Notes: generated from the letters alone by a model not told the origin. 51,781 nucleotides of DNA from Streptomyces antimicrobicus (GCF_020532625.1 NZ_JAJAUY010000031.1:1-51781); one strand, 5' to 3'. Shown: positions 1-11,625, numbered from the stretch's first letter. Numbers and translations are program-made.

Positions 1-49
1 GGGGCGCGGCAGGGACCGCTTGTCGGTCCCCGCAAGTAGGGTTGGAGGC

Positions 50-2062
50 ATGGCCGACCCTTCCAGCTACCGCCCCCAGCCGGGGCAGATCCCCGACTCC
101 CCGGGGGTCTACCGGTTCCGTGACGAGCACCGCCGCGTGATCTACGTGGGGAAGGCCAAGAGCCTGCGCCAGCGCCTGGCCAACTACTTCCAGGACCTGG
201 CCGGCCTGCACCCGCGGACCGCCACGATGGTGACCACGGCCGCCTCCGTCGAGTGGACCGTGGTCTCCACCGAGGTCGAGGCGCTCCAGCTGGAGTACTC
301 CTGGATCAAGGAGTACGACCCCCGGTTCAACGTCAAGTACCGCGACGACAAGAGCTATCCCTCGCTCGCGGTCACCCTGGGCGAGCAGTTCCCCCGCGTG
401 CAGGTCATGCGCGGCCCCAAGAAGAAGGGCGTGCGCTACTTCGGCCCGTACGCCCACGCCTGGGCCATCCGCGAGACCGTCGACCTGATGCTGCGGGTCT
501 TCCCCGTCCGCACCTGCTCCGCCGGGGTGTTCAAGCGCTCCGCCCAGATCGGCCGGCCCTGCCTGCTCGGCTACATCGGCAAGTGCTCCGCCCCGTGCGT
601 GGGCCGCATCACCCCCGAGGACCACCGGGAACTGGCCGAGGACTTCTGCGACTTCATGGCCGGCCGCACCGGCGCCTACCTCTCCCGCCTGGAGAAGCAG
701 ATGCACCAGGCGGCCGAGGAGATGGAGTACGAGCGGGCCGCCCGGTTGCGCGACGACATAGGGGCCCTGCGCCGGGCCATGGAGAAGAACGCCGTCGTGC
801 TCGCCGACGCCACCGACGCCGACCTCGTCGCCGTCGCCGAGGACGAGCTCGAAGCGGCCGTGCAGATCTTCCACGTCCGCGGCGGCCGGGTGCGCGGCCA
901 GCGCGGCTGGGTCACCGACAAGGTCGAGGCGGTGGACACCGCGGGCCTCGTCGAGCACGCCCTGCAGCAGCTGTACGGCGAGGAGACCGGCGAGAGCGTG
1001 CCCAAGGAGGTCCTGGTCCCGGCCCTGCCGGAGGACGCCCCGGCCCTCACCCAGTGGCTCGCCGGCCGCCGCGGCTCCCAGGTGAGCCTGCGCATCCCCC
1101 AGCGGGGGGACAAGAAGGCCCTGATGGAGACCGTCCACCGCAACGCCCAGCAGTCGCTGGCCCTGCACAAGACCAAGCGCGCCAGCGACCTCACCACCCG
1201 CTCGCGCGCGCTGGAGGAGATCGCCGAGGCCCTGGACCTGGACAGCGCCCCGCTGCGCATCGAGTGCTTCGACATCTCCCACCTCCAGGGCGAGGACGTC
1301 GTCGCCTCCATGGTCGTCTTCGAGGACGGCCTGGCCCGCAAGAGCGAGTACCGCCGCTTCCAGATCAAGTCCTTCGCCGGGCAGGACGACGTACGGTCCA
1401 TGCACGAGGTGGTCTCCCGGCGCTTCCGGCGCTACCTGCAGGAGAAGCTCAGGACGGGGGAGTGGACCCCGGAGGACGGCGAGGACGGGCCCCGCCCGGA
1501 GGACGACGGCCGTCCCAAGCGCTTCGCCTACCCGCCCCAGCTCGTCGTGGTCGACGGTGGACGACCCCAGGTCGCCGCCGCCCGCCGCGCCCTGGACGAG
1601 CTCGGCATCGACGACGTGGCCGTGTGCGGCCTCGCCAAGCGCCTGGAGGAGGTCTGGCTGCCCGGCGAGGACGACCCGGTGGTCCTGCCGCGCACCAGCG
1701 AGGGCCTGTACCTGCTGCAGCGGGTGCGTGACGAAGCGCACAGGTTCGCCATCCAGTACCAGCGCTCCAAGCGCGGCAAGCGCCTGAAGACGGGCCCGCT
1801 GGACGACGTGCCGGGCCTGGGCGAGAGCCGCAAGCAGGCCCTGGTCAAACACTTCGGTTCGGTGAAGAAGCTGCGGCAGGCGACAATCGACCAGATCTGC
1901 GAGGTCCCCGGCATAGGCCGCAAGACGGCCGAGACCGTGGCGGCGGCCCTCGCCCAGGCAGCCCCCGCGGCTCCCGCGGTCAACACGGCCACAGGAGAGA
2001 TCATGGACGACGAGACCCCCGCACCCGCGGGAACGATGTCCGAACGGGGGACCGAACAATGA
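50..2062 (+). CDS. uvrC: UvrABC system protein C (excinuclease subunit)
   Basis: Nucleotide excision repair: UvrC joins the UvrB-DNA complex and cuts on both sides of the lesion. A GIY-YIG nuclease domain is visible at residues about 14-95 ([16 protein letters not shown]). Four cysteines (C156, C171, C179, C183) match the Fe-S ligands known in UvrC. A UVR UvrB-binding helix lies at about 213-247 ([15 protein letters not shown]). The RNase H-like endonuclease half starts near [15 protein letters not shown], and the C-terminus has tandem helix-hairpin-helix motifs ([22 protein letters not shown]). The 670-residue length is slightly above the usual 600-650. ATG at 50 is preferred over an in-frame TTG at 20 because GTTGGAGG lies just before it. 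Its stop overlaps rapZ in ATGA. Confidence 0.97.
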   Translation: MADPSSYRPQPGQIPDSPGVYRFRDEHRRVIYVGKAKSLRQRLANYFQDLAGLHPRTATMVTTAASVEWTVVSTEVEALQLEYSWIKEYDPRFNVKYRDDKSYPSLAVTLGEQFPRVQVMRGPKKKGVRYFGPYAHAWAIRETVDLMLRVFPVRTCSAGVFKRSAQIGRPCLLGYIGKCSAPCVGRITPEDHRELAEDFCDFMAGRTGAYLSRLEKQMHQAAEEMEYERAARLRDDIGALRRAMEKNAVVLADATDADLVAVAEDELEAAVQIFHVRGGRVRGQRGWVTDKVEAVDTAGLVEHALQQLYGEETGESVPKEVLVPALPEDAPALTQWLAGRRGSQVSLRIPQRGDKKALMETVHRNAQQSLALHKTKRASDLTTRSRALEEIAEALDLDSAPLRIECFDISHLQGEDVVASMVVFEDGLARKSEYRRFQIKSFAGQDDVRSMHEVVSRRFRRYLQEKLRTGEWTPEDGEDGPRPEDDGRPKRFAYPPQLVVVDGGRPQVAAARRALDELGIDDVAVCGLAKRLEEVWLPGEDDPVVLPRTSEGLYLLQRVRDEAHRFAIQYQRSKRGKRLKTGPLDDVPGLGESRKQALVKHFGSVKKLRQATIDQICEVPGIGRKTAETVAAALAQAAPAAPAVNTATGEIMDDETPAPAGTMSERGTEQ

Positions 2063-3030
2063 CCGATCATGAACCACAGCAGGCAGCGGACCGTACGGGC
2101 GCGCACGACGGAGACGGAGCACAGGTGAGTACGGGCACGACAGCGGAGCCCGGCGAGGTCGCCGACGCGGCGATCCCCGAGCTGGTGATCATCTCCGGCA
2201 TGTCCGGAGCCGGCCGCAGCACGGCGGCGAAGTGCCTGGAGGACCTCGGCTGGTTCGTCGTGGACAACCTGCCGCCGGCCCTGATCCCCACCATGGTGGA
2301 GCTCGGCGCCCGCTCCCAGGGCAACGTCGCGCGCATCGCCGTCGTGGTCGACGTCCGGGGCCGGCAGTTCTTCGACGCCCTGCGCGAGTCCCTCGCGGCC
2401 CTCGACACCCAGGGCGTCACCCGCCGCACCGTGTTCCTGGAGTCCTCCGACGAGGCCCTGGTGCGCCGCTTCGAGTCGGTCCGCCGCCCGCACCCGCTGC
2501 AGGGCGACGGCCGCATCGTCGACGGCATCGCCGCCGAGCGCGACCTGCTGCGCGAGCTGCGCGGCGACGCCGACCTGGTGATCGACACCTCCAGCCTGAA
2601 CGTGCACGAGCTGCGCGCGAAGATGGACGCCCAGTTCGCCGGGGACGCCGAGCCGGAGCTGCGGGCCACCGTCATGTCCTTCGGCTACAAGTACGGCCTG
2701 CCCGTCGACGCCGACCTGGTGGTCGACTGCCGCTTCATCCCGAACCCGCACTGGGTGCCGGAGCTGCGCCCCTTCACCGGCCTGAACGAGGAGGTGTCGG
2801 CCTACGTCTTCGGCCAGCCCGGCGCCAAGGAGTTCCTGGACCGCTACACGGAACTGCTCCAGCTGATCGCCGCCGGCTACCGCCGCGAGGGCAAGCGCTA
2901 CGTGACCATCGCCGTCGGCTGCACGGGCGGCAAGCACCGCAGTGTGGCCGTGTCGGAGAAGCTCGCCGCCCGCCTCGCCTCCGAGGGAGTCGAGACCGTC
3001 GTCGTACACCGGGACATGGGGCGCGAGTGA
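2059..3030 (+). CDS. rapZ: RNase adapter / nucleotide-binding protein RapZ
   Basis: RapZ (YvcJ) family P-loop protein of 323 aa. In E. coli the family guides RNase E to the small RNA GlmZ and so controls glucosamine-6-phosphate synthase. Its role in actinomycetes is not settled. The P-loop is seen as [12 protein letters not shown], with Arg where Walker A normally has Lys. The conserved DNLPP follows it, and the C-terminal half carries [17 protein letters not shown]. About 45 N-terminal residues rich in D, G and T precede the core and look disordered. ATG overlaps the uvrC stop and its own stop overlaps the next start (GTGA), so translation is probably coupled through the uvrC-whiA operon. 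Confidence 0.93.
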   Translation: MTDHEPQQAADRTGAHDGDGAQVSTGTTAEPGEVADAAIPELVIISGMSGAGRSTAAKCLEDLGWFVVDNLPPALIPTMVELGARSQGNVARIAVVVDVRGRQFFDALRESLAALDTQGVTRRTVFLESSDEALVRRFESVRRPHPLQGDGRIVDGIAAERDLLRELRGDADLVIDTSSLNVHELRAKMDAQFAGDAEPELRATVMSFGYKYGLPVDADLVVDCRFIPNPHWVPELRPFTGLNEEVSAYVFGQPGAKEFLDRYTELLQLIAAGYRREGKRYVTIAVGCTGGKHRSVAVSEKLAARLASEGVETVVVHRDMGRE

Positions 3031-4076
3031 CCGGACGGAGCCTGCGGCTGCGCCGCCTGCGCCGGCTGACGGAGGTACGCGCCGGGGACGGCCGCGCCTC
3101 GCGCCGGCGCGGGGCGCAGCCCAAGGTGGTCGCGCTGGGCGGCGGCCGGGGCCTGTCGGCCTCGCTCGCCGCCCTGCGGCGCATCACCGGTGACCTGACC
3201 GCCGTGGTCACCGTCGCCGACGACGGCGGCTCCAGCGGCCGCCTGCGCGAGGAGCTCGGCGTCCTGCCGCCGGGCGACCTGCGCAAGGCGCTCGCCGCGC
3301 TGTGCGGCGACGACGACTGGGGCCAGACCTGGGCGCGGGTGATCCAGCACCGCTTCCAGTCCCAGGGCGAGATGCACGGGCACGCGGTCGGCAATCTGCT
3401 GATCGTCGCCCTGTGGGAGCAGCTCGGCGACCATGTCCAGGCCCTGGACCTGGTCGGCAAGCTGCTCGGCGCACAGGGCCGGGTGCTGCCCATGTCGGCC
3501 GTTCCGCTGGAGCTCCAGGCCCTCGTGCGCGGTCACGACCCGGCCCGGCCGCACGACGTGGACACCGTCCGCGGCCAGGCCACCGTGGCGCTGACCCCCG
3601 GCGAGGTGCAGTCCGTCCACGTCGTCCCGCACGACCCGCCGGCCGTGCCGGAGGCCGTCGAGGCGGTGCTCGACGCCGACTGGGTGGTGCTCGGTCCGGG
3701 CTCCTGGTTCTCCTCGGTGATCCCGCACCTGCTGGTGCCCGAGCTGCTCGACGCGCTGACGGCGACCAAGGCCCGGCGGGTGCTCTCGTTGAACCTGGCG
3801 CCGCAGCCGGGTGAAACAGAGGGCTTCTCTCCGCAGCGTCATTTGGAGGTTTTGGCCCGACACGCCCCTAAACTCGCCCTGGACGTGGTGCTGGCCGACG
3901 AGGCCGCCGTACCCGACCGCGAGTCCCTCGCCGATGCCGCCAAACGCTTCGGTGCCGCGGTCGAGCTGGCGCCGGTGGCCAGGGAGGACGGTTCTCCCCA
4001 GCACGACCCGGAGCTGTTGGCCGCCGCGTACGACCGTATTTTTCGGATGCATGGAAGGATCGGCCCATGGCGATGA
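3027..4076 (+). CDS. yvcK: Gluconeogenesis factor YvcK/CofD-like protein
   Basis: YvcK-family protein, structurally related to CofD, which binds UDP-sugars and is needed for gluconeogenic growth and cell shape in Bacillus and mycobacteria. Family blocks are clear: [47 protein letters not shown] and [14 protein letters not shown] chose GTG at 3027, overlapping the rapZ stop as GTGA; coding in this frame upstream would be rapZ antiphase. This gives 349 aa with a basic N-terminal extension (about 30 residues, many Arg) before the core. The last 10 bases overlap whiA. YvcK and RapZ adjacent to WhiA is a deeply conserved arrangement in Gram-positives. Confidence 0.93.
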   Translation: MTGRSLRLRRLRRLTEVRAGDGRASRRRGAQPKVVALGGGRGLSASLAALRRITGDLTAVVTVADDGGSSGRLREELGVLPPGDLRKALAALCGDDDWGQTWARVIQHRFQSQGEMHGHAVGNLLIVALWEQLGDHVQALDLVGKLLGAQGRVLPMSAVPLELQALVRGHDPARPHDVDTVRGQATVALTPGEVQSVHVVPHDPPAVPEAVEAVLDADWVVLGPGSWFSSVIPHLLVPELLDALTATKARRVLSLNLAPQPGETEGFSPQRHLEVLARHAPKLALDVVLADEAAVPDRESLADAAKRFGAAVELAPVAREDGSPQHDPELLAAAYDRIFRMHGRIGPWR

Positions 4077-5056
4077 CGCCAGCGGTGAAGGATGAGATCT
4101 CCCGGCTCCCCGTCACCCGGACCTGCTGCAGGAAGGCGGAGGTCTCGGCGATCCTTCGGTTCGCGGGCGGCCTGCACCTGGTGAGCGGCCGCATCGTCAT
4201 CGAGGCGGAGCTGGACACCGGGATCGCGGCGCGCCGGCTGCGCAAGGACATCCTGGAGATCTTCGGCCACTCCTCGGACCTGGTGGTCATGGCTCCGGGC
4301 GGGCTCCGGCGCGGCAGCCGCTACGTCGTGCGGGTGGTGGCCGGCGGGGACCAGCTGGCCCGCCAGACCGGCCTGGTCGACGGGCGCGGGCGGCCCATCC
4401 GCGGCCTGCCGCCGCAGGTCGTCTCCGGCGCCACGTGCGACGCCGAGGCGGCCTGGCGCGGCGCCTTCCTGGCCCACGGTTCGCTGACCGAGCCGGGCCG
4501 GTCCTCCTCCCTGGAGGTCACCTGCCCGGGCCCGGAGGCGGCCCTGGCCCTGGTGGGCGCCGCCCGCCGGCTGTCCATCGCCGCCAAGGCGCGCGAGGTG
4601 CGCGGGGTCGACCGGGTCGTCGTACGCGACGGCGACGCGATCGGCGCCCTGCTGACCCGGCTCGGTGCCCACGAGTCGGTGCTGGCGTGGGAGGAGCGCC
4701 GGATGCGGCGCGAGGTGCGCGCCACCGCCAACCGCCTGGCCAACTTCGACGACGCCAACCTGCGCCGCTCCGCCCGCGCGGCCGTGGCCGCCGGGGCGCG
4801 GGTCCAGCGCGCGCTGGAGATCCTCGGCGACGAGGTGCCCGAGCACCTGGCCGCCGCCGGCCGGCTGCGCATGGAGCACAAGCAGGCCTCCCTGGAGGAG
4901 CTGGGCGCCCTGGCGGACCCGCCGCTGACCAAGGACGCCGTCGCCGGCCGGATCCGCCGCTTGCTGGCGATGGCCGACAAGCGGGCCCAGGACCTCGGCA
5001 TCCCGGGCACGGAGTCCAACCTCACCGAGGAGATGGCGGACAACCTGGCCGGCTGA
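4067..5056 (+). CDS. whiA: Sporulation transcription regulator WhiA
   Basis: WhiA is the DNA-binding partner of WhiB and is required in Streptomyces to switch aerial hyphae to sporulation septation. It is 329 aa, the usual length. The N-terminal part has the degenerate LAGLIDADG homing-endonuclease fold, starting [20 protein letters not shown], with [19 protein letters not shown] and related segments. The C-terminal helix-turn-helix is near [20 protein letters not shown] and [13 protein letters not shown] at 4067 has GGAAGGA at 4053-4059 and overlaps yvcK by 10 bases. Being last in the uvrC operon, it may also have internal promoters not visible to me. A strong hairpin follows. Confidence 0.97.
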   Translation: MAMTPAVKDEISRLPVTRTCCRKAEVSAILRFAGGLHLVSGRIVIEAELDTGIAARRLRKDILEIFGHSSDLVVMAPGGLRRGSRYVVRVVAGGDQLARQTGLVDGRGRPIRGLPPQVVSGATCDAEAAWRGAFLAHGSLTEPGRSSSLEVTCPGPEAALALVGAARRLSIAAKAREVRGVDRVVVRDGDAIGALLTRLGAHESVLAWEERRMRREVRATANRLANFDDANLRRSARAAVAAGARVQRALEILGDEVPEHLAAAGRLRMEHKQASLEELGALADPPLTKDAVAGRIRRLLAMADKRAQDLGIPGTESNLTEEMADNLAG

Positions 5057-5084
5057 CGGCCCCCGTCCGCGGCTCGCGCCGATT

Positions 5085-5130
5085 GCGCCGAAGGGCTCGT
5101 ACGCGTCACGCGTACGGGCCCTTTCGGCGC
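5085..5130 (+). terminator. Terminator hairpin after whiA
   Basis: An inverted repeat of about 20 bp: the arm GCGCCGAAAGGGCCCGTACG read from the right pairs with GCGCCGAAGGGCTCGTACGC at the left, with a few-base loop around TCA. There is no long U-tract, as is usual for Streptomyces. It closes the uvrC-whiA operon. Confidence 0.75.
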
Positions 5131-5148
5131 GTGGCGCGGGACGCCCCA

Positions 5149-5178
5149 TTGACATGCGCATGTGCGGGTCGTGAGCCT
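5149..5178 (+). promoter_or_regulatory. Promoter of the zinc carboxypeptidase gene
   Basis: A perfect -35 TTGACA (5149-5154) is followed after 18 bp by GAGCCT (5173-5178), a weak match to TANNNT. The predicted start near 5185 would give a leader of about 36 bases with AGGGGGG before the ATG. The 12-bp palindrome ACATGCGCATGT (5152-5163) overlaps the -35 and could be an operator. Confidence 0.5.
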
Positions 5179-5220
5179 GTCGTCCGACGCTTTCGTGGCC
5201 TACGACGCCCAGGGGGGCAC

Positions 5221-8196
5221 ATGAGGCACCGCGCGAGATCGATCCTCGCCGCCAGCGCACTCGCATTAGGCTCACTCGCCGCCGTACCCGCGGCCCGGGC
5301 CGCGGCGCCCGGTGGCGCTCCCGCCCCGGCCGCGGACGAGGTCCGCGTCTACGACGCCCGGATCACCCGGGAACAGGTCCCGCTCGTCCTGTCCGCCGGC
5401 CAGGACGCCCACGAGCTCGGTGAACGCGCCCCCGAGGGCGGCACGGCGAAGGTCGAGCTCTTCCTCACCGCCACCCAGGCCCGCGAACTGGGGGCCAAGG
5501 GCGTCGCGCTGACCGAGCGCAAGCCGCCCGAGCGCGCGGCCGCGCGCGGCCGGGCCGCCGGCGACGGGGTCTTCCGCCCGTACAGCGGCCCGGGCGGCCT
5601 CCAGGAGGAGCTGCTGCGCACCGCCCAGCAGCATCCGGCGCTGACCAAGGTCGTCTCCCTCGGCAAGACCGTCCAGGGCAAGGACATCCTCGCCCTGAAG
5701 CTCACCCGCAACGCCCAGGAGAGCGCCGACGGGTCCAAGCCGGCCGTGCTGTACATGTCCAACCAGCACGCCCGGGAGTGGATCACCCCGGAGATGACCC
5801 GGCGGCTGATGCACCACTTCATCGACCGCTACGGCAAGGACCAGCGGATCACGGGCGTGGTGGACTCCACCGAGCTGTGGTTCCTGCTCTCCGCCAACCC
5901 CGACGGCTACGACTACACGCACGCGCCGGACGGCCGCCGGCTGTGGCGCAAGAACCTGCGCGACAACGACGGCGACGGGAAGATCACCTCCGCCGACGGC
6001 GTCGACCTCAACCGCAACTTCGGCTACAAGTGGGGCTACGACAACGAGGGTTCCTCGCCGAACCGGTCGAGCGAGACCTACCGCGGCCCCGGCCCGGACT
6101 CCGAGCCCGAGACCGTCGCCCTGGAGAAGTTCCAGCAGCGGATCGGCTTCGAGTACGGCATCAACTACCACTCGGCGGCCGAACTGCTCCTCTACGGCGT
6201 CGGCTGGCAGGTGGCCACCCCGACCCCCGACGACGTCCTGTACAAGGCGCTGGCGGGCACCCCGGACCGTCCGGCCGTCCCCGGCTACCACCCGCAGGTG
6301 TCCTCCGAGCTGTACACCACCAACGGCGAGGCCGACGGCCACGCGGCCAACGTCAACGGCATGATGATGTTCACGCCGGAGATGACGACCTGCCGGACCG
6401 CGTCCGCCGCCGACCCCGACGACCGGTGGCGGCCCGAGGACTGCGCGTCCGGGTTCAACTTCCCCGACGACGAGAAGCTGATCCAGGCGGAGTTCGCCAA
6501 GAACATCCCCTTCGCGCTCTCCGTCGCCGAGACCGCCGCCCACCCCGACCGGCCCGCCTCCGCGGTGGGCCTGACGGCGGCCGACTTCACCCCCGACCCC
6601 TTCACCACCTCCTGGGCCGCCCGCGGCCAGAAGCAGGAGGTCTCGGTCACGGCCCGCAAGTCGCTGGGCGACAAGCAGCTCAAGTACCGGGTCAACGGCG
6701 GCCGGACGCACGCCGAGGACCTGCGGCCGTGGCGGGGCGGGAAGGTCTACGGCGGCAAGGACAACCTCCACTTCGACCAGTACCGCGCCGAGGTCGGCGC
6801 GACCCGCCCCGGCGACGAGGTCGAGGTCTGGTTCACCGGACGCGACCGCGACTCCGGCCGCGAGGTGGCCAGTGAGCACTTCAGGTATACGGTGGCCGAG
6901 CGGCCGCGCGCGGACGTGCTGGTGATCGCCGAGGAGGGCGCCCCGGCCCAGCACGCCCGGACGTACACCGACGCGCTGCGCGCCAACGGCCGGTCCGCGG
7001 TCGTCTGGGACGTCGCCACGCAGGGCGCCCCGCACCCGCTGGCCGTCCTGAAGCACTTCGGCACGGCGGTGCACTACACGGGTGCCCGGGCCCCCGGCGG
7101 GGCCACCCAGCTCGCCGTACGGGACTTCCTCAACGAGGGCGGCAAGCTGGTCGAGGCGGGCGAGCTCGCGGGCGGTGACGCCGAGGTCGGCGCGGCCGTG
7201 ACCGACGACTTCAGCCAGTACTACCTCGGCGCCTACGGCCGCGCGGGCACCCGCGGCGCGACCGGCTTCACCGGCGCCGGCGCCCTGGCCGGGGCGACCG
7301 GCGCGCTCGGGGACGCGGCCGGCAACCCGCTGGACGCCCCCGGAGCCTTCACGGTCACCTCCGACAGCCTGCCGCCGGCGCAGTTCCCGCAGTTCACCAG
7401 CGCGCGGGCGGGCGGGTACACCGGGGTCGTGAACCCGTACGCCCCCCGCTCGGGCTCGTGGATGGCGGCGGCCACCCACGCGGACAACGACTACCGGCGG
7501 CTGGCGCGCACCGTCGACCTCACCCACGTCACGGCCGCCGACCGGCCGCAGCTGCGGATGGCGCTCTCCTGGAACCTGGAGAAGGACTACGACCACGCCC
7601 TGCTGGAGGCCCGTACCGCCGGCGCCGAGGACTGGACCACGCTGCCCGAGGCCTCGGGCCTGACCCGCACCGCGGTGCCCGCGGACTGCGGTGAGGGCTT
7701 CTACGTGGCCGCCCACCCGTTCCTGCGGCACTACCTCACCCTGGAGAACGGCGGCTGCACCGCCACCGGCAGCAGCGGCGCCTGGAACAGCTTCACCGGT
7801 TCCTCCGGCGGCTGGAAGGACGTGGCCTTCGACCTGAGCGCCTACGCGGGCCGGATCGTCGAGGTGTCCCTGTCCTCCGTCACCGACCCGGGCAGCGGCG
7901 GCCGGGGTGTCTTCGCGGACGACGCGCGCCTGGTCGTCGGCGGCACCGACAAGGAGAACGAGGGGTTCGAGAGCTCGCTCGGGGTCTGGACGACCCCCGG
8001 CGCACCGGCCGGGAGTCCGGACGTCGCGGGCGACTGGTCGCGCACCGGCGAGCTCTTCCGGTCCTTCGCCTCGGTCACTACGCGTGACACGGTGCTCCTC
8101 GGTTTCGGCCTGGAACACCTCCAGAAGCCCGTCGATCGGGCGCTACTGATCGGTAAGGCCCTGCGAGCGCTCCACCCCCGCCCCTACGACGACTGA
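5221..8196 (+). CDS. Secreted M14-family zinc carboxypeptidase
   Basis: Exported metallopeptidase that removes C-terminal residues from peptides. Residues 1-29 form a signal peptide (MRHRARS, hydrophobic core, AARAAA). The M14 catalytic domain spans about 115-435: zinc ligands H183 and E186 in NQHAREWITPE, third ligand H317 in INYHSAAE, substrate-binding Arg in DLNRNFGYKWG, and catalytic Glu E387 in MFTPEMTT. The 991 aa length is far above a bare M14 domain. The remaining 550 residues hold beta-rich modules, including a late segment resembling immune-inhibitor-A/MAM-type repeats (DYDHALLEART, WKDVAFDLSAYAGR). ATG 5221 follows AGGGGGG. It stands alone between two terminator-bounded units. Confidence 0.9.
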   Translation: MRHRARSILAASALALGSLAAVPAARAAAPGGAPAPAADEVRVYDARITREQVPLVLSAGQDAHELGERAPEGGTAKVELFLTATQARELGAKGVALTERKPPERAAARGRAAGDGVFRPYSGPGGLQEELLRTAQQHPALTKVVSLGKTVQGKDILALKLTRNAQESADGSKPAVLYMSNQHAREWITPEMTRRLMHHFIDRYGKDQRITGVVDSTELWFLLSANPDGYDYTHAPDGRRLWRKNLRDNDGDGKITSADGVDLNRNFGYKWGYDNEGSSPNRSSETYRGPGPDSEPETVALEKFQQRIGFEYGINYHSAAELLLYGVGWQVATPTPDDVLYKALAGTPDRPAVPGYHPQVSSELYTTNGEADGHAANVNGMMMFTPEMTTCRTASAADPDDRWRPEDCASGFNFPDDEKLIQAEFAKNIPFALSVAETAAHPDRPASAVGLTAADFTPDPFTTSWAARGQKQEVSVTARKSLGDKQLKYRVNGGRTHAEDLRPWRGGKVYGGKDNLHFDQYRAEVGATRPGDEVEVWFTGRDRDSGREVASEHFRYTVAERPRADVLVIAEEGAPAQHARTYTDALRANGRSAVVWDVATQGAPHPLAVLKHFGTAVHYTGARAPGGATQLAVRDFLNEGGKLVEAGELAGGDAEVGAAVTDDFSQYYLGAYGRAGTRGATGFTGAGALAGATGALGDAAGNPLDAPGAFTVTSDSLPPAQFPQFTSARAGGYTGVVNPYAPRSGSWMAAATHADNDYRRLARTVDLTHVTAADRPQLRMALSWNLEKDYDHALLEARTAGAEDWTTLPEASGLTRTAVPADCGEGFYVAAHPFLRHYLTLENGGCTATGSSGAWNSFTGSSGGWKDVAFDLSAYAGRIVEVSLSSVTDPGSGGRGVFADDARLVVGGTDKENEGFESSLGVWTTPGAPAGSPDVAGDWSRTGELFRSFASVTTRDTVLLGFGLEHLQKPVDRALLIGKALRALHPRPYDD

Positions 8197-9405
<1,209 letters not shown>

Positions 9406-9436
9406 TCCACGGAGCGGTAACCACGATGTGAGAGCT

Positions 9437-9476
9437 CAGGGTCCGGGTGGCGCGACGAGGCGCCGCCCGGACCCTG
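9437..9476 (+). terminator. Hairpin between gap and pgk
   Basis: CAGGGTCCGGGTGGCG at 9437-9452 pairs with CGCCGCCCGGACCCTG at 9461-9476 (16 bp, one G-U), with loop CGACGAGG and TAGTTTG after it. It could terminate gap transcripts or act as a partial terminator that lowers pgk relative to gap. Confidence 0.7.
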
Positions 9477-9529
9477 TAGTTTGCCTGTCGTTCTTCGCCT
9501 CACATAGGCGCCAAAGGAGTCAGAAACAC

Positions 9530-10741
9530 ATGAAGACGATCGACGAACTCCTCGCCGAGGGCGTCTCCGGCAAGCGGGTCTTCGTCCGCGCCGACCTCAA
9601 CGTGCCGCTCGACGGCACCACCATCACGGACGACGGCCGCATCCGCGCCGTCGCGCCCACCGTCGCCAAGCTCGCCGAGGCCGGCGCCCGCGTGATCGTC
9701 GCCTCCCACCTCGGCCGGCCCAAGGGCGCCCCGGACCCGGCCTTCTCGCTGGCGCCGGCCGCCCGGCGGCTCGGTGAACTGCTCGGCCAGGACGTCGCGT
9801 TCGCCACCGACACCGTCGGTGACTCGGCCAAGGAGAAGGTCGCGGCCCTCGCCGACGGCCAGGTCGCCGTCATCGAGAACCTGCGCTTCAACGCCGGCGA
9901 GACCGCCAAGGACGACGCCGAGCGCGGCGCGTTCGCCGACCAGCTCGCCGAGCTCGCCGACCTCTACGTCGGCGACGGCTTCGGTGCGGTGCACCGCAAG
10001 CACGCCTCGGTCTTCGACCTGCCCCAGCGCCTGCCGCACGCGGCCGGCTACCTGATCGGCACCGAGGTCGGCGTCCTGAAGAAGCTCACCGACGACGTCA
10101 AGCGTCCGTACGTGGTCGTCCTCGGCGGCGCCAAGGTCTCCGACAAGCTCGCCGTCATCGACGAGCTGCTCGGCAAGGCCGACCGGCTGCTGATCGGCGG
10201 CGGCATGGCGTACACCTTCCTCCACGCCAAGGGCTACGAGGTGGGCATCTCGCTGCTGCAGAAGGACCAGGTCGAGACGGTCAAGGAGTACATGGCCCGC
10301 GCCGAGGCGAACGGCGTCGAGCTGGTCCTGCCGGTCGACATCCTGGCCTCGGCGGACTTCCCCGACCTCAAGGGCAAGACCCCGGCCGAGTTCGTCACCG
10401 TCGACGCGGACAAGATCCCCGCCGACAAGGAGGGTCTGGACATCGGTCCCAAGACCCGTGAGCTGTACGCGTCGAAGATCGCCGACGCCGAGACCGTGTT
10501 CTGGAACGGTCCGGTGGGCGTCTTCGAGCACCCCGACTACGCCGGCGGCACCCGCGCGATCGCGCAGGCCCTCGTCGACTCCAGCGCCTTCACCGTGGTC
10601 GGCGGTGGCGACTCGGCCGCGGCCGTCCGCACGCTGGGCTTCGACGAGAACGCCTTCGGCCACATCTCGACCGGTGGTGGCGCCAGCCTCGAGTACCTCG
10701 AGGGCAAGACGCTCCCCGGCCTCGCCGCACTGGAGGACTGA
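9530..10741 (+). CDS. pgk: Phosphoglycerate kinase
   Basis: Transfers phosphate from 1,3-bisphosphoglycerate to ADP in glycolysis. N-terminal substrate-binding domain: RVFVRADLNVPLD and ASHLGRPKG. C-terminal nucleotide-binding domain: VVLGGAKVSDKLAVID, GGGMAYTFL and the glycine-rich VVGGGDSAAAV near the end. It is 403 aa, close to the usual length. ATG 9530 is chosen because AAAGGAG sits at 9513-9519; extending upstream would run into the gap-pgk hairpin. Only 6 bases separate it from tpiA, so the two are co-transcribed. Confidence 0.97.
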   Translation: MKTIDELLAEGVSGKRVFVRADLNVPLDGTTITDDGRIRAVAPTVAKLAEAGARVIVASHLGRPKGAPDPAFSLAPAARRLGELLGQDVAFATDTVGDSAKEKVAALADGQVAVIENLRFNAGETAKDDAERGAFADQLAELADLYVGDGFGAVHRKHASVFDLPQRLPHAAGYLIGTEVGVLKKLTDDVKRPYVVVLGGAKVSDKLAVIDELLGKADRLLIGGGMAYTFLHAKGYEVGISLLQKDQVETVKEYMARAEANGVELVLPVDILASADFPDLKGKTPAEFVTVDADKIPADKEGLDIGPKTRELYASKIADAETVFWNGPVGVFEHPDYAGGTRAIAQALVDSSAFTVVGGGDSAAAVRTLGFDENAFGHISTGGGASLEYLEGKTLPGLAALED

Positions 10742-10747
10742 ACAACC

Positions 10748-11524
10748 GTGAGCACGCGTACGCCCCTGATGGCGGGCAACTGGAAGATGAACCTCAACCA
10801 CCTGGAGGCCATCGCCCACGTCCAGAAGCTCGCCTTCGCCCTGGCCGACAAGGACTACGACGCGGTCGAGGTCGCGGTCCTGCCGCCCTTCACCGACCTG
10901 CGTTCCGTCCAGACCCTGGTCGACGGCGACAAGCTGAAGATCAAGTACGGCGCCCAGGACATCTCGGCGCACGACTCGGGCGCCTACACCGGTGAGATCT
11001 CCGGTCCGCTGCTGGCCAAGCTGAACTGCACCTTCGTGGCCGTCGGCCACAGCGAGCGGCGCCAGTACCACGGCGAGACCGACGAGCTCTGCAACGCCAA
11101 GGTGAAGGCCGCCTTCAAGCACGGCCTGACCCCGATCCTCTGCGTCGGCGAGGGCCTGGACGTCCGCAAGGCGGGCAACCAGGTCGCCCACACCCTGGCG
11201 CAGGTCGACGGCGGCCTCAAGGACGTCCCGGCCGAGCAGGCCGAGACGATCGTGATCGCCTACGAGCCCGTCTGGGCGATCGGCACCGGCGAGGTGGCCA
11301 CCCCCGAGGACGCCCAGGAGGTCTGCGGGGCGATCCGCGGCCGGCTGGCCGAGCTGTACTCCCAGGACGTGGCCGACAAGGTGCGCATCCAGTACGGCGG
11401 CTCGGTGAAGGCCGGCAACATCGCCGCGATCATGGCGCAGCCCGACGTGGACGGCGCCCTGGTCGGGGGTGCCTCGCTGGACGCCGAGGAGTTCGTCAAG
11501 ATCGTCCGGTTCCGCGACCAGTGA
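10748..11524 (+). CDS. tpiA: Triosephosphate isomerase
   Basis: Interconverts dihydroxyacetone phosphate and glyceraldehyde 3-phosphate. It is a TIM barrel of 258 aa. Key residues are Asn and Lys in GNWKMN near the N-terminus, the electrophilic His in [10 protein letters not shown] and the catalytic base Glu in [11 protein letters not shown]; the phosphate-binding loop is YGGSVKAGN with VGGASL. The start is GTG 10748, six bases after the pgk stop. No strong ribosome site is seen beyond GGAGG in the end of pgk, which fits coupled translation. Confidence 0.97.
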   Translation: MSTRTPLMAGNWKMNLNHLEAIAHVQKLAFALADKDYDAVEVAVLPPFTDLRSVQTLVDGDKLKIKYGAQDISAHDSGAYTGEISGPLLAKLNCTFVAVGHSERRQYHGETDELCNAKVKAAFKHGLTPILCVGEGLDVRKAGNQVAHTLAQVDGGLKDVPAEQAETIVIAYEPVWAIGTGEVATPEDAQEVCGAIRGRLAELYSQDVADKVRIQYGGSVKAGNIAAIMAQPDVDGALVGGASLDAEEFVKIVRFRDQ

Positions 11525-11556
11525 GTATGCGGTAGGGCGGATCCGTCGTACCCTTG

Positions 11557-11596
11557 CGGGGGCCGGACCGGGCTGCACCCAGCCCCCGGCCCCCGC
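11557..11596 (+). terminator. Hairpin between tpiA and secG
   Basis: GCGGGGGCCGG (11557-11567) pairs perfectly with CCGGCCCCCGC (11586-11596), with further G-C pairs inside. It is placed 30 bases before the secG start, so it is either the end of pgk-tpiA or an attenuator before secG. Confidence 0.65.
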
Positions 11597-11625
11597 ATCA
11601 CCAACCAAGAAGGTAGGGTCCAGCC

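Noticed and set aside
20..49. TTG start for uvrC at 20
   Set aside because: ATG at 50 has a good ribosome site and begins the conserved part; the ten extra residues have none.
5272..8118. Very long open frame (948 codons) antisense to the carboxypeptidase gene
   Set aside because: Typical mirror frame of a GC-rich gene: composition is Gly/Val/Arg/Ala only, with no ribosome site or family motif, while the sense frame has signal peptide and M14 motifs.
9500..11608. 702-codon minus-strand frame across pgk and tpiA
   Set aside because: Spans three genes and their hairpins; low-complexity Gly/Val/Asp/Leu composition from codon bias of the sense strand.
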